Made by a program: the position numbers and the translations under genes. DNA of 64,000 nt from Latrodectus hesperus. Lineage: Eukaryota > Arthropoda > Arachnida > Araneae > Theridiidae. Under the pieces are notes generated by a model, which was not told where the DNA came from, searched no databases, and saw only the letters and a list, made by a program, of their open reading frames with translations. The stretch spans positions 25,834,670 to 25,898,669 of the forward strand of contig CM075860.1 in the NCBI GenBank assembly GCA_037975125.1, read 5' to 3'. Positions within the stretch are counted from its first letter, which is position 1. Each line of letters begins with the position of its first letter. This document shows positions 23,463 to 38,413 of this stretch, piece after piece.

Positions 23463-25068
23463 TCAATCATCAAAATACATCAATCCTATATGATGCAAAG
23501 TTTCATAAGCTAATAGAGTTTTGTTTTTCACGAAAGTTTTCCATTCTTCTGAATGCAATGTCTGGGGTAAATGATACAAAATAAAATCTTGACCTGATCC
23601 TGTCAGATCTTTGTCTTCATGCATATCGGCCAGAATAGGACATCGCACACACTTGCCACAGACAGATTTTTATTCAGGAAGTTGGCGCACACATCCTTAA
23701 GGCCTAAGCACTGGTACTTGTCAGCTGCAGAATACAACTTGGCTGCACTTTCGCACTGGAGATCTTCCACCTGAGCTCCGTACATGTAAGTAAGCATTCT
23801 GGTCACAGTATCCAAGTCCAGACCTTTACGATTCCGCTTTCTTTTCCCGACATTTCGCGATCAAACATAGCTTTGAAGACCTGGCAGAGAGAACTGCTTT
23901 ATGGGCTGGTATTTTTTCTTTTCCAATAAATAGACTGACATCACTGAGTTTTGCCTCAGTCATAAGAGCACCAAGATCATTCCTCAGTGCAACCAAACTT
24001 TTCGAGCTTTTAATTTTGATGACGCTTTCATCGGAGAAATAAGATGTATTCTCAATTTGGCTCAGCGTATCACCATTAGACATGGTTATTTAAAAAAAAA
24101 AAGAGACAATGTGTCATTTTTGAGGTATGTAGCTTTCTCCTCAACCAATTGGCTCTTTTTTGTTATTGGAGGGGATTTCCATACCTGATCTTTTTTCTGG
24201 GCCTCAAAAATAGCGATCTTTGAAGCAGTAATCACTTCGCTTGTGTTAGTCTTTCAGTATCGTTATCTTACATACCGAGGTAATTCCAGTTGTTATAGTG
24301 TTTTCTTTTAGCCTTATATCAATTTTAATGTGCTCATCACCATCAACTTCATCCAAATGAAATGTTAAAAGTAATGAAGGACTTGACTTTGAAGCAGAGA
24401 CCATTGGTAGTGTCATTTTCCGACCTTTGACGAGATCAGTGAAGTTTTTTTTTTCTCCTGGTGATGAATCGATCTTCTGTTCTTACTCTTGTACGAGCAA
24501 TATATCGTTCAGTATAAGGACAAAGTAGGGTCCTCGCATTATTCAATATTGCATCAGCTGCTTGATACATTTCTGAAGGTAAAGTTATCGTTGAATCTCT
24601 AGTATCATAGAGGTAATTCGCGATAGATTTCAGAATTTCTCTGTTCGGTGATGCTGAAACAGCACCACGGGAAAGTTGCATGCAACACTGAACTGTTAAT
24701 GTACCCTTGGGCAATAAATTATTTTTATCTTTTAAAATATCATCACAAGCCTTTTTAAATCATTACAACCAAATCTGTGTTCTAAAGGAAAGTTTTGACC
24801 AGTGAATATCTTTAACAAGAGCTCTAAGCCATCAGCCAAAAGCTGAAATCAATAGAAATATCACCATTTTTACCACCATCAATTTCGAATCGATTTAATA
24901 TCAGGCTACATGAGTATTTTTCCCATCTCCTTAAGGATACATATGAAGAAACCATGCAGTTTTGTAAATGGAGTCAACAATAAATGTTGGACGGGAAACA
25001 TAACCACTTTTCTTATTCACGCTCAAAAAGAAGTTTTCAATTTCCCATTCGAATATAAAATCTTCCAT
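23463..25068 (-). pseudogene. MATH-BTB (TDPOZ / speckle-type POZ-like) pseudogene
   Basis: Reads from ATG 25068-25066 to TGA/TAA at 23463. Order: MATH-like domain (FEWEIENF, GYVSRPTFIVDS, AWFLHMYP) at 25068-24720; a linker with CMQLSRGAVS and TLLCPYTERYIARTRVRTED; a second MATH-like half (DLVKGRKMTLPMVSASKSS, KDQVWKSPPITKK) to about 24100; BTB/POZ (KLSDVSLFIGKEKIPAHKAV, then LTYMYGAQVEDLQCESAAKL) and a helical C-terminus (LGLKDVCANFLNKNLSV). Family members are substrate adaptors of Cullin-3 ubiquitin ligases. This copy is broken: in-frame stops in the first domain, frameshifts near 24450 (A run), 24255, 24095 (A run) and 23840-23870, and again near 23645. No introns were seen, so it may be a retrocopy or an intronless paralogue; some breaks sit in homopolymers and could be assembly errors, but not all. 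Confidence 0.85.
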
Positions 25069-26261
25069 TTTATGAACAAGTTATGAGATAACAAGCGAAA
25101 GGGGCTTTCATAAAGAATTTAGACTTTTCTGGAAGTGTGCTTTTTTCTCCTCCCCAAGACCTTCACAGAATAATCAACACTGAAAAACTTCGCTTTATGT
25201 TAGATAACATCCTTTTTCTGTTGTCGTTCCTATGTTGGCGAAAGTTATCTTCTCTTGGCGCCTTTATTTATTTGTTTTTTCATTTATGACTTAGCAATTT
25301 TTTTTCAGGCTTTATGAGGTATATTTGAATGAGCATCTGAAGTTGTAGTTTTTAAAAGTTACTTAGAAATGATAAATTATATAAATATTTTTATATTCGA
25401 AAGAATGAGAAAAAATATTTCGATGATTTTTTATTTTTATTTTTGTTCACCTATCAATGAATGTTCAATTTATATTATTCCAATTATCTTGCATAAAATT
25501 ACGATAAATATTTTTCCAACAAAATTACTCTTTTATGCAATAAAAAAAATCGTGAATATTGCTGTACTTCAGTAAATTTAGTAAATGCTAAAATTGAATG
25601 GAGTTAAGATTTAAAGTGATAGGATTTGTATTATTGTATTAAAATATACTTCTATTGACTGTACTGATAAAGCAAATATTAATATTACATATAATTTATT
25701 CGCATGTTTCTTAGTTTAAATCTACGAATTGTAGAAAGCAAATTTCAGTATAGAGTCATTAGAAAGTACTTAAATACAAAATAAACATAGAGTTTATAAT
25801 ATACCGGGAAAAATAAATAGCTAATCAAGAGATGAAATCTCTTAAAAATCAGCCTTGTAATTTATCAAATTCTAGACTGAATTTCAGATTTCAGAGAAAC
25901 TTTTGATATTATTCCTCAGTAGTTATATAATTACTGTAAATAAGACTCAAATGCTTGAAGTTCTTTGATTTTTATGATTTTTTTTATAAAATTCAGACTT
26001 TGTTTATTTATTTCAATTGTAAGGGGCTTCAATATAATTTTTGTGTCTACTGTCAGTATCTAACATATTTTATTTGCTTGAATTATTCGTAAAATTCTGA
26101 AAATGTAAATTCTGTGTGTGTGAAGAACATTTAAAGAACATTCTGTTATAAAGAATACCTGGAGTAAGTCGTAAAATTGACAGAAGTTTCCAAATTAAGC
26201 CATCCAGTCATGGAATCAAACATATTCCACCGTTTTATTAAAAATTATTTTATTCATTCAT
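25069..26261. other. AT-rich intergenic DNA upstream of the MATH-BTB pseudogene
   Basis: No promoter element or gene could be supported. Confidence 0.6.
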
Positions 26262-26533
26262 TGTCGTGTGCCAGCCAGGCTGGCAATATGGGGTGCGCTG
26301 CTCCACTTTTTTAACTGAACCCTATTTTGATGTGGAGTTCGACTTCCTCAGTACACACATGCCATAGGGACCCGTTTACAAAGTAGGCAACCATTAACAC
26401 CTCATTCATACAAGGAAAGGAGAAAGACATGATATATATAGAGAGAAAGTACATCCATGCCCGAAACGGGTTTCGAATCCAGGACCCCCCTATCCACAGA
26501 CAGGCACGCTGACCACTAGACAAGGCGGTCTAG
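26262..26533 (-). repeat. tRNA-derived SINE (family with CAGCCTGGCTGGCAC tail)
   Basis: On the minus strand it begins with the tRNA-like head GACCGCCTTGTCTAGTGGTC (A box), B box GGATTCGAAACCCG, then GGGCATGGATGTACTTTCTC, ATGAGGTGTTAATGGTTGCC, GGCATGTGTGTACTGAGGAA and the terminal GCCAGCCTGGCTGGCAC palindrome. The second copy is at 63081-63350; the first two thirds are also shared with 51727-52010. Confidence 0.85.
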
Positions 26534-27098
26534 TTTTTTCGTCTAATAATTTTGGTTGGTTTAATAATTTTAATTTGAAATAATAAATACCATAAAAAAT
26601 GATTAAAAAAGCGAAAACATACAATTTGAGAAGAATTTCTTTGTATATAATCATGAAATTATTCATATCAAATAAAAATAGTTTTGCTATTAAATGCATA
26701 AACATGGTTTTGTCTTTAAATACATTAAATATTTCTTTTAAAAACAAAATAGTATTAAGGATAATAATACACAATTTTTTTTATTTTACTTCAAAATATA
26801 AAATAAACAAAAATATCTAATATTAATTAACTAAATTTGCATTCATAATAAATATGTATTAACTTAGTTATTAAAATTTATTATATTTAAAAAGGAAACA
26901 AAAAATTTCAAATTAAGGATTTAAAAATTCTACAGCATTTTTAAAAATAATATTTAATAAATATCGCTTGAAAATAAACTGCTATCTTTAATGAGAAAGA
27001 GAAACTTATAAAGCAGCAGGTTATTTAATTACTAAATTATCTTTTCAGAAAATACAATATGAGCTTCAAGTATTGTAAAATACAACATACAATGTGAA
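26534..27098. other. AT-rich intergenic DNA flanking the satellite
   Basis: Nothing recognised. Confidence 0.6.
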
Positions 27099-27230
<132 letters not shown>

Positions 27231-30200
27231 TTGTGTAATGCCGCCTTATGATGTGGGTGACTCCTGATTCTCACTTAGATTGATTATCAAAATTCCCGTA
27301 TATCTCAAGAAATCCCCAAAGGATATCCAAATAAATGATTTCATTTAGTAGTAAATTACATTCCTAGAATAACTATGGTATTCATTTCATTATATAAAAT
27401 ATAATTTAGGAGGAAAATGACTTTTTGTGTAATGCGGCCTTATGATGTGGGTGACTTCTGATTCTCACTTAGATTGATTTCAAAATTCCCGTATATCTCA
27501 AGAAATGCCCAAAGGATATCCAAATAAATGGTTTCATTAAGTAGTAAATAACATTCCTAGAATAACTATGGTATTCATTTCATTATATAAAATATAATTT
27601 TGGAGGAAAATGACTTTTTGTGTAATGCGGCCTTATGATGCGCCTGACTCCTGATTCTCACTTAGATTGATTATCAAAATTCCCGTATATCTCAAGAAAT
27701 GCCCAAAGGATATCCAAATAAATGATTTCATTTAGTAGTAAATTACATTCCTAGAATAACTATGGTATTCATTTTATTTTATAAAATATAATTTAGGAGA
27801 AAAATGACTTTTTGTGTAATGCGGCCTTATGATGCGGGTGACTCCTGATTGTCACATAGATAGATTTCAAAATTCCCGTATATCTCAAGAAAACCCAAAG
27901 GATATCCAAATAAATGGTTATTTAGTAGTAAATAACATTCCTAGAATAACTATGGTATAGATTTTATTATATAAAACATAGTTTAAGAGGAAAATGAGTT
28001 TTTGTGTATTGCACCCATATGGCGCTAGTGAATTCTGAATCTCGCTAAGAAGGATTTCGAAACTCCCGTATATCTCAAGAAATGCCCAAAGGATATACAA
28101 ATAAATGGTTTCCTTTTGTAGTCAGTTATATCCGGAGACTAATTGCATTTTCATTTTATTATATAAAATATAATTTAGGAGAAAAATGAGTTTTTGTGTA
28201 GTGCGCCCATATGTTGCAGCCGACTTCTGATTCTGGCTTAGTTTGATTTAAAATTCCCGTATATCTTAAGAAATTCCCAATGGATATACAAATAAATGGT
28301 TTCCTTTTGTAGTCAATTACATTCCTAGACTAACTGTGGTATTCATTTTATTATATAAAATATAATTAAGGAGAAAAATGAGTTTTTGTGTAATGCGCTT
28401 ATATGGTGCGGTTGACTTCTGATTCTCGCTTAGATTGATTTAAAAATTGCCGTATATCTTAATAAATTTGCAATGGATATACAAATAAATGGTTTCATTT
28501 AGTAGTAAATTACATTCCAAGACGAACTGTGGTAATATTTTTATTATATAAAATATAACTTAGGAAAAAAATAACTTTTTGTGTAGTGCGCCCATATGAT
28601 GCGCCTGACTTTTGATTCTCGCTTAGATTGATTTCAAAATTCCCGTATATCTCAAGAAATTCCCTAAGGATATCCAAATAAATGGTTTCATTTAGTAGTA
28701 AATTACATTCCTAGAATAGGTATGATATAGATTTTATTATATAAAACATAATTAAAGAGGAAAATGAGTTTTGTGCATTGCACCCATATGGCGTGAGTGA
28801 TTTCTGAATCTCGCTAAGATTGATTTCAAAATTCCTGTATATCTCTAGATATGCCCAAGGGATATCCAAATAAATGGTTTCATTTAGTAGTAAATAATAG
28901 AATAACTATATTATTCATTTTATTTTATAAAATATAATTTAGGAGAAAAATGACTTTTTGTGTAATGCGGCCATATGATGCGGTTGACTCCTGATTCTCG
29001 CTTCGATTGATTTCAAAATTCCCGTAGATCTCAAGCAATGCCCAATGGATATACAAATAAATGGTTTTATTTAGTAGTAAATTACATTCATAGACTAACT
29101 GTGGTGATTATTTTATTATATAAAAATTAATTTAAAAGAAAAATGAGTTTTTGTGTAGTGCGCTTATATGGTGCTTGGAACTTTTGTTTCTCGATTAGAT
29201 TGATTTCAAAATTCTCGTATATCTTAAGCAATACCCAATGGATATACAAATAAATGGTTTTATTGAGTAGTAAATTACATTCATAGACTAACTGTGATGA
29301 TTATTTTATTATATAAAAATTAATTTAAAAGAAAAATGAGTTTTTGTGTAAAGCGCTTTTATAGTGCGGGGACTTCTGATTCTAGCTTAGGTTAATTTAA
29401 TAACTCCTATATATCTTAAGAAATTTCAAATGGATATACAAATAAATGGTTTCATTTAGTAGTAAATTACATTCCTAGACGAACTGTGGTAATATTTTCA
29501 TTTTATAAAATATAATTTAGGAGAAAAATGACTTTTTGTGTAATGCGGCCTTATGATGCGTGTGACTCCTGATTCTCACTTAGATTGATTTCAAAATTCC
29601 CGTATATCTAAAGAAATGCCCAAAGGATAGCCAAATAAATGGTTTCATTTAGTAGTAAATAACATTCCTAGAATAACTATGGTATTGATTTTATTATATA
29701 AAACATAATTAAAGAAGAAAATGAGTTTTTGCGTTTTGCAGCCATATGGCGCGAGTGACTTCAGAATCTCGCTAAGATTGATTTCAAAATTCCCGTATAT
29801 CTCAAGAAATGCCTAAAGGCTATCCAAATAAATGATTTCATTTAGTAGTAAAATACATTCCTAGAATAACTGTGGTATTGATTTTATTATATAAAACATA
29901 ATTAAAGAGGAAAATGCGTTTTTGTGTATTGTACCGATATGGCGCGAGTGACTTCTGAATCTCGCTAAGATGGATTTCAAAATTCCCGTATATCTCAAGA
30001 AAACCCAAAGGATATCCAAATAAATGGTTTCTTTTAGTAGTAAATAACATTCCTAGAATAACTATGGTATTGATTTTATTATATAAAACATAATTAAAGA
30101 AGAAAATGAGTTTTTGCGTTTTGCAGCCATATGGCGCGAGTGACTTCAGAATCTCGCTAAGATTGATTTCAAAATTCCCGTATATCTCAAGAAATGCCTA

Positions 30201-33200
30201 AAGGCTATCCAAATAAATGATTTCATTTAGTAGTAAATAACATTCCTAAAATAACTATGGTATTGATTTTATTATATAAAACATAATTAAAGAGGAAAAT
30301 GCGTTTTTGTGTATTGTACCGATATGGCGCGAGTGACTTCTGAATCTCGCTAAGATGGATTTCGAAATTCCCGTATATCTCAAGAAATGCCCAAAGGATA
30401 TACAAATAAATGGTTTCCTTTTGTAGTCAGTTACATTCCGAGACTAAATGTATTTTCATTTTATTATATAAAATATAATTTAGGATAAAAATGAGTTTTT
30501 GTGTAGTGCGTTCATATGTTGCAGCTGACTTCTGATTGTTGCTTAGATTGATTTCAAAATTCCCGTTTGTCACAAGAAATGCCCAAAGGATATCCAAATA
30601 AATGGTTTCATTTAGTAGCAAATAACATTCCTAGAATAACTATGGTATTCATTTTATTTTATAAAATATAATTTAGGAGGAAAATGAGTTTTTCTGTATT
30701 GCACCCATTTGGCGCGAGTGACTTCTGAATCTCGTTAAGATTGATTTCAAAATTCCCGTAGATCTCAAGCAATGCCCAATGGATATACAAATAAATGGTT
30801 TTATTTAGAAGTAAATTACATTCATAGACTAACTGTGGTGATTATTTTATTATATAAAATATAATTTAGGAGAAAAATGAGTTTTTGTGTAGTGGGCTTA
30901 TATGGTGGTTGTGACTTTTGTTTCTCGCTTAGATTGACTTGAAAATTCTCGTATATCTTGAGAAATGCCCAATGGATAAACAAATAAATGGTTTTATTTA
31001 GTAGTAAATTACATTCATAGACTAACTGTGGTGATTATTTTATTATATAAAATATAATTTAGGAGAAAAATGAGTTTTTGTGTAGTGGGCTTATATGGTG
31101 GTTGTGACTTTTGTTTCTCGCTTAGATTGACTTGAAAATTCTCGTATATCTTGAGAAATGCCCAATGGATAAACAAATAAATGGTTTTATTTAGTAGTAA
31201 ATTACATTCATAGACTAACTGTGGTGATTATTTTATTATATAAAATATAATTTAGGAGAAAAATGAGTTTTTGTGTATTGGGCTTATATGGTGGTTGGTG
31301 ACTTCTGATTCTCGCTTAGATTGATTTGAAAATTCTCGTATATCTTGAGAAATGCCCAATGGATATACAAATAAATGGTTTTATTTAGTAGTAAATTACA
31401 TTCATAGACTAACTGTGGTGATTATTTTATTATATAAAATATAATTTAGGAGAAAAATGAGTTTTTGTGTAGTGGGCTTATATGGTGGTTGTGACTTTTG
31501 TTTCTCGCTTAGATTGATGTGAAAATTCTCGTATTTCTTGAAAAATGCCCAATGGATATACAAATAAATGGTTTAATTAGGTAGTTAATTACGTTCATAA
31601 TCTATCTGTCGTAGTTAATTTATTACATAAAATATAATTTAGGAGAAAAATGAGTTTTTGTGTATTGTGCTTATATGGAGTTGGTGACTTCTGATTCTCG
31701 CTTAGATTGATTTCAAAATTCTCGTATATCTTAAGCAATGCCCAATGGATATACAAATAAATGGTTTTATTTAGTAGTAAATTACATTCATTGACTAACT
31801 GTGGTGATTATTTTATTATAAAAAAATAATTTAGAAGAAAAGTGAGTTTTTGTGTAGTAAGCTTTTTTATGGTTGCGGGTGACTTCTGATTCTAGCTTAG
31901 ATTAATTTAATAACTCCCGTATATCTTAAAAAATTTCCAATGGATATACAAATAAATGGTTTCATTTAGTAGAAAATTACATTCCTAGACGAACTGTGGT
32001 AATATTTTAATTTTATAAAATATAATTTAGGAGAAAAATGACTTTTTGTGTAATGCGGCTTTATGATGCAGGTGACTCCTGATTGTCACTTAGATAGATT
32101 TCAAAATTCCCGTATATCTCAAGAAATACCCAAAGGATATCCAAATAAATGATTTCATTTAGTAGTAAATTACATTCCTAGAATAACTATGGTACTCATT
32201 TTATTTTATAAAATATAATTTAGGAGAAAAATGACTTTTTGTGTAATGCGGCCTTATAATGCGGGTGACTCCTGATTGTCACTTAGATAGATTTCAAAAT
32301 TCCCGTATATCTCAAGAAATGCCCAAAGGATATTCAAATAAATGGTTTCATTTGGTATTAAATAATATTCCTAGAATAACTATGGTATTCATTTTATTTT
32401 ATAAAATATAATTTAGGAGGAAAATGACTTTTTGTGTAATGCGGCCTTATGATGCGGGTGACTCCTGATTGTCACTTAGATAGATTTCAAAATTCTCGTA
32501 TATTTCAAGAAATGCCCAAAGGATATCCAAATGAATGGTTTCATTTAGTAGTAAATTACATTCCTAGAATAACTATGGTATTCATTTTATTATATAAAAT
32601 ATAATTTAGGAGGAAATTAAGTTTTTGTGTATTGCACCCATATGGCGCGAGTGACTTCTGAATCTCTCTAAGATTGATTTCAAAATTCCCGTATATCTCA
32701 AGAAATGCCCAAAGGATATCCAAATAAATGGTTTCATTTAGTATTAAATAATATTCCTAGAATAACTATTGTATTCATTTTATTTCATAAAATATAATTA
32801 AGGAGGAAAATGTTTTTGTGCATTGCACACATATGGCGCGAGTGAATTCTGAATCTCGCTAAGATTGATTTCAAAATTCCCGTATATTTCAAGAAATGGC
32901 CAAAGGATATCCAAATAAATGGTTTCATTTAGTAGTAAAATACATTCCTAGAATAACTGTGGTATTCATTTTATTATATAAAATATAATTTAGGAGGAAA
33001 ATGAGTTTTTGTGTAATACACCCATATGGTGCGAGTGACTTCTGAATCTCGCTAAGATTGATTTCAAAATTCCCGTATATTTCAAGAAATTTCCAAAGGA
33101 TATTCAAATAAATGGTTTCATTTAGTAGTAAAATACATTCCTAGAATAACTGTGGTGATTCATTTTATTATATAAAATATAATTTAGGAGGAAAATGAGA

Positions 33201-33980
33201 TTTTGTGTATTACACCCATATGGTGCGAGTGACTTCTGAATCTCGCTAAGATTGATCTCAAAATTCCCGTATATTTCAAGAAATGGCCAAAGGATATCCA
33301 AATAAATGGTTTCATTTAGTAGTAAAATACATTCCTAGAATAACTGTGGTATTCATTTTATTATATAAAATATAATTTAGGAGGAAAATGAGATTTTGTG
33401 TATTACACCCATATGGTGCGAGTGACTTCTGAATCTCGCTAAGATTGATTTCAAAATTCCCGTATATTTCAAGAAATGGCCAAAGGATATCCAAATAAAT
33501 GGTTTCATTTAGTAATAAAATACATTCCTAGAATAACTGTGGTATTCATTTTATTATATAAAATATAATTTAGGAGGAAAATGAGATTTTGTGTATTACA
33601 CCCATATGGTGCGAGTGACTTCTGAATCTCGCTAAGATTGATTTCAAAATTCCCGTATATTTCAAGAAATGGCCAAAGGATATCCAAATAAATGGTTTCA
33701 TTTAGTAATAAAATACATTCCTAGAATAACTGTGGTATTCATTTTATTATATAAAATATAATTTAGGAGGAAAATGAGATTTTGTGTATTACACCCATAT
33801 GGTGCGAGTGACTTCTGAATCTCGCTAAGATTGATTTCAAAATTCCCGTATATTTCAAGAAATGGCCAAAGGATATCCAAATAAATGGTTTCATTTAGTA
33901 GTAAAATACATTCCTAGAATAACTGTGGTATTCATTTTATTATATAAAATATAATTTAGGAGGAAAATGAGTTTTTGTGT

Positions 33981-34814
33981 GTTGCGCTAATATGGAGTTG
34001 GTGACTTCTGATTCTCGCTTAGATTGATTTAAAATTCCCGTATATCTTAAGAAATTCCCAATGGATATACAAATAAATGGTTTCCTTTTGTAGTCAATTA
34101 CATTCCTAGACTAACTGTGGTATTCATTTTATTATATAAAATATAATTAAGGAGAAAAATGAGTTTTTGTGTAATGCGCTTATATGGTGCGGTTGACTTC
34201 TGATTCTCGCTTAGATTGATTTAAAAATTGCCATATATCTTAATAAATTTGCAATGGATATACAAATAAATGGTTTCATTTAGTAGTAAATTACATTCCA
34301 AGACGAACTGTGGTAATATTTTTATTATATAAAATATAACTTAGGAAAAAAATGAGTTTTTGTGTAGTGCGCCCATATGATGCGGCTGATTTTTGATTCT
34401 CGCTTAGATTGATTTCAAAATTCCCTTATATCTTACGAAATGCCCAATGGATATCCAAATAAATGGTTATTTTAATAGTAAATTACCTTCATAGACAAAC
34501 TGTGGTAATTATTTTATTATATAAAATATAATTTGAGAGAAAAATGAGTTTTTGTGTGGTGCGCTTATATGATGCGGATGACTCCTGATTCTCGCTTAGA
34601 TTGATATCAAAATTCCCGTATATCTTAAAAAATGCCCAATGGATTTACAAATAAATGGATTGTTTTAGTAGTACATTACATTTATAGACTAACTGTGGTA
34701 ATTTTTTTGTTACATAAAATATAATTTAGGAGAAAAATGAGTTTTTTTGTAGTGCGCCCATATCATGCAGCTGACTTCTGATTCTCGCTTAGATTGATTT
34801 CGAAATTCCCGTAT
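33981..34814. repeat. Satellite higher-order block, copy 1
   Basis: About 0.83 kb (4.3 diverged monomers) starting GTTGCGCTAATATGGAG and ending TTTCGAAATTCCCGTAT. Flanked on the left by a homogenised run and on the right by a different monomer type. Confidence 0.9.
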
Positions 34815-37800
34815 ATCTTAAGCAATGCCCAAAGGATATCCAAATAAATGATTTCATTTAGTAGTAAATAACATTCCTAGAATAACTGTGGTATTGATTT
34901 TATTATATAAAACATAATTAAAGAGGAAAATGAGTTTTTGCGTTTTGCACCCATATGGCTCGAGTGACTTCAGAATCTCGCTAAGATGGATTTCAAAATT
35001 CCCGTATATTTCAAGAAATGGCCAAAGGATATCCAAATAAATGGTTATTTAGTAGTAAATAACATTCCTAGAATAACTATGGTATAGATTTTATTATATA
35101 AATCATAGTTTAAGAGGAAAATGACATTTTGTGTATTGCACCCATATGGCGCGAGTGACTTCTGAATCTCTCTAAGATTGATTTCAAAATTTCCGTATAT
35201 CTCAAGAAATGCCCAAAGGATATCCAAATAAATGGTTTCATTTAGTATTAAATAATATTCCTAGAATAACTATGGTATTCATTTTATTTTATAAAATATA
35301 ATTTAGGAGGAAAATGTTTTTGTGCATTGCACACATATGGCTTGAGTGACTTCTGAATCTCGCTAAGGTTGATTTCAAAATTCTCGTATATTTCAAGAAA
35401 TGCCCAAAGGATATCCAAATAAATGGTTTCATTTAGTAGTAAATTACATTCCTAGAATAACTGTGGTATTCATTTTATTATATAAAATATAATTTAGGAG
35501 GAAATTGAGATTTTGTGTATTGCACTCATATCGCGCGAGTGACTTCTGAATCTCGCTAAGATTGATTTCAAAATTCCCGTATATTTCAAGAAATGGCCAA
35601 AGGATATCCAAATAAATGGTTTCATTTAGTAGTAAATTACATTCCTAGAATAACTGTGGTATTCATTTTATTATATAAAATATAATTTAGGAGGAAATTG
35701 AGATTTTGTGTATTGCACTCATATCGCGCGAGTGACTTCTGAATCTCGCTAAGATTGATTTCAAAATTCCCGTATATTTCAAGAAATGGCCAAAGGATAT
35801 CCAAATAAATGGTTTCATTTAGTAGTAAATTACATTCCTAGAATAACTGTGGTATTCATTTTATTATATAAAATATAATTTAGGAGGAAATTGAGATTTT
35901 GTGTATTGCACTCATATCGCGCGAGTGACTTCTGAATCTCGCTAAGATTGATTTCAAAATTCCCGTATATTTCAAGAAATGGCCAAAGGATATCCAAATA
36001 AATGGTTTCATTTAGTAGTAAAATACATTCCTAGAATAACTGTGGTATTCATTTTATTATATAAAATATAATTTAGGAGGAAATTGAGATTTTGTGTATT
36101 GCACTCATATCGCGCGAGTGACTTCTGAATCTCGCTAAGATTGATTTCAAAATTCCCGTATATTTCAAGAAATGGCCAAAGGATATCCAAATAAATGGTT
36201 TCATTTAGTAGTAAATTACATTCCTAGAATAACTGTGGTATTCATTTTATTATATAAAATATAATTTAGGAGGAAATTGAGATTTTGTGTATTGCACTCA
36301 TATCGCGCGAGTGACTTCTGAATCTCGCTAAGATTGATTTCAAAATTCCCGTATATTTCAAGAAATGGCCAAAGGATATCCAAATAAATGGTTTCATTTA
36401 GTAGTAAAATACATTCCTAGAATAACTGTGGTATTCATTTTATTATATAAAATATAATTTAGGAGGAAATTGAGATTTTGTGTATTGCACTCATATCGCG
36501 CGAGTGACTTCTGAATCTCGCTAAGATTGATTTCAAAATTCCCGTATATTTCAAGAAATGGCCAAAGGATATCCAAATAAATGGTTTCATTTAGTAGTAA
36601 AATACATTCCTAGAATAACTGTGGTATTCATTTTATTATATAAAATATAATTTAGGAGGAAATTGAGATTTTGTGTATTGCACTCATATCGCGCGAGTGA
36701 CTTCTGAATCTCGCTAAGATTGATTTCAAAATTCCCGTATATTTCAAGAAATGGCCAAAGGATATCCAAATAAATGGTTTCATTTAGTAGTAAATTACAT
36801 TCCTAGAATAACTGTGGTATTCATTTTATTATATAAAATATAATTTAGGAGGAAATTGAGATTTTGTGTATTGCACTCATATCGCGCGAGTGACTTCTGA
36901 ATCTCGCTAAGATTGATTTCAAAATTCCCGTATATTTCAAGAAATGGCCAAAGGATATCCAAATAAATGGTTTCATTTAGTAGTAAAATACATTCCTAGA
37001 ATAACTGTGGTATTCATTTTATTATATAAAATATAATTTAGGAGGAAAATGAGATTTTGTGTATAGCACCCATATGGCGCGAGTGACTTCTGAATCACGC
37101 TACGATTGATTTCAAAATTCCCATATATCTCAAGAAATGGCCAAAGGATATCCAAATAAATGGTTTCATTTAGTAGTAAAATACATTCCTAGAATAACTG
37201 TGGTATTCATTTTATTATATAAAATATAATTTAGGAGGAAATTGAGATTTTGTGTATTGCACTCATATCGCGCGAGTGACTTCTGAATCTCGCTAAGATT
37301 GATTTCAAAATTCCCGTATATTTCAAGAAATGGCCAAAGGATATCCAAATAAATGGTTTCATTTAGTAGTAAAATACATTCCTAGAATAACTGTGGTATT
37401 CATTTTATTATATAAAATATAATTTAGGAGGAAATTGAGATTTTGTGTATTGCACTCATATCGCGCGAGTGACTTCTGAATCTCGCTAAGATTGATTTCA
37501 AAATTCCCGTATATTTCAAGAAATGGCCAAAGGATATCCAAATAAATGGTTTCATTTAGTAGTAAAATACATTCCTAGAATAACTGTGGTATTCATTTTA
37601 TTATATAAAATATAATTTAGGAGGAAAATGAGTTTTTGTGTATTAAACCCATACGGTGCGAGTGACTTCTGAATCTCGCTAAGATTGATTTCAAAATTCC
37701 CTTATATTTCAAGAAATGGCCAAAGGATATCCAAATAAATGGTTTCATTTAGTAATAAAATACATTCGTTGAATAACTGTGGTGATCATTTTATTATATA

Positions 37801-38413
37801 AAAAATAATTTAGGAGGAAAATGAGATTTTGTGTATTACACCCATATGGTGCGAGTGACTTCTGAATCTCGCTAAGATTGATTTCAAAATTCCCGTATAT
37901 TTCAAGAAATGGCCAAAGGATATCCAAATAAATGGTTTCATTTAGTAGTAAAATACATTCCTAGAATAACTGTGGTATTCATTTTATTATATAAAATATA
38001 ATTTAGGAGGAAAATGAGATTTTGTGTATTACACCCATATGGTGCGAGTGACTTCTGAATCTCGCTAAGATTGATTTCAAAATTCCCGTATATTTCAAGA
38101 AATGGCCAAAGGATATCCAAATAAATGGTTTCATTTAGTAATAAAATACATTCCTAGAATAACTGTGGTATTCATTTTATTATATAAAATATAATTTAGG
38201 AGGAAAATGAGATTTTGTGTATTACACCCATATGGTGCGAGTGACTTCTGAATCTCGCTAAGATTGATTTCAAAATTCCCGTATATTTCAAGAAATGGCC
38301 AAAGGATATCCAAATAAATGGTTTCATTTAGTAGTAAAATACATTCCTAGAATAACTGTGGTATTCATTTTATTATATAAAATATAATTTAGGAGGAAAA
38401 TGAGTTTTTGTGT

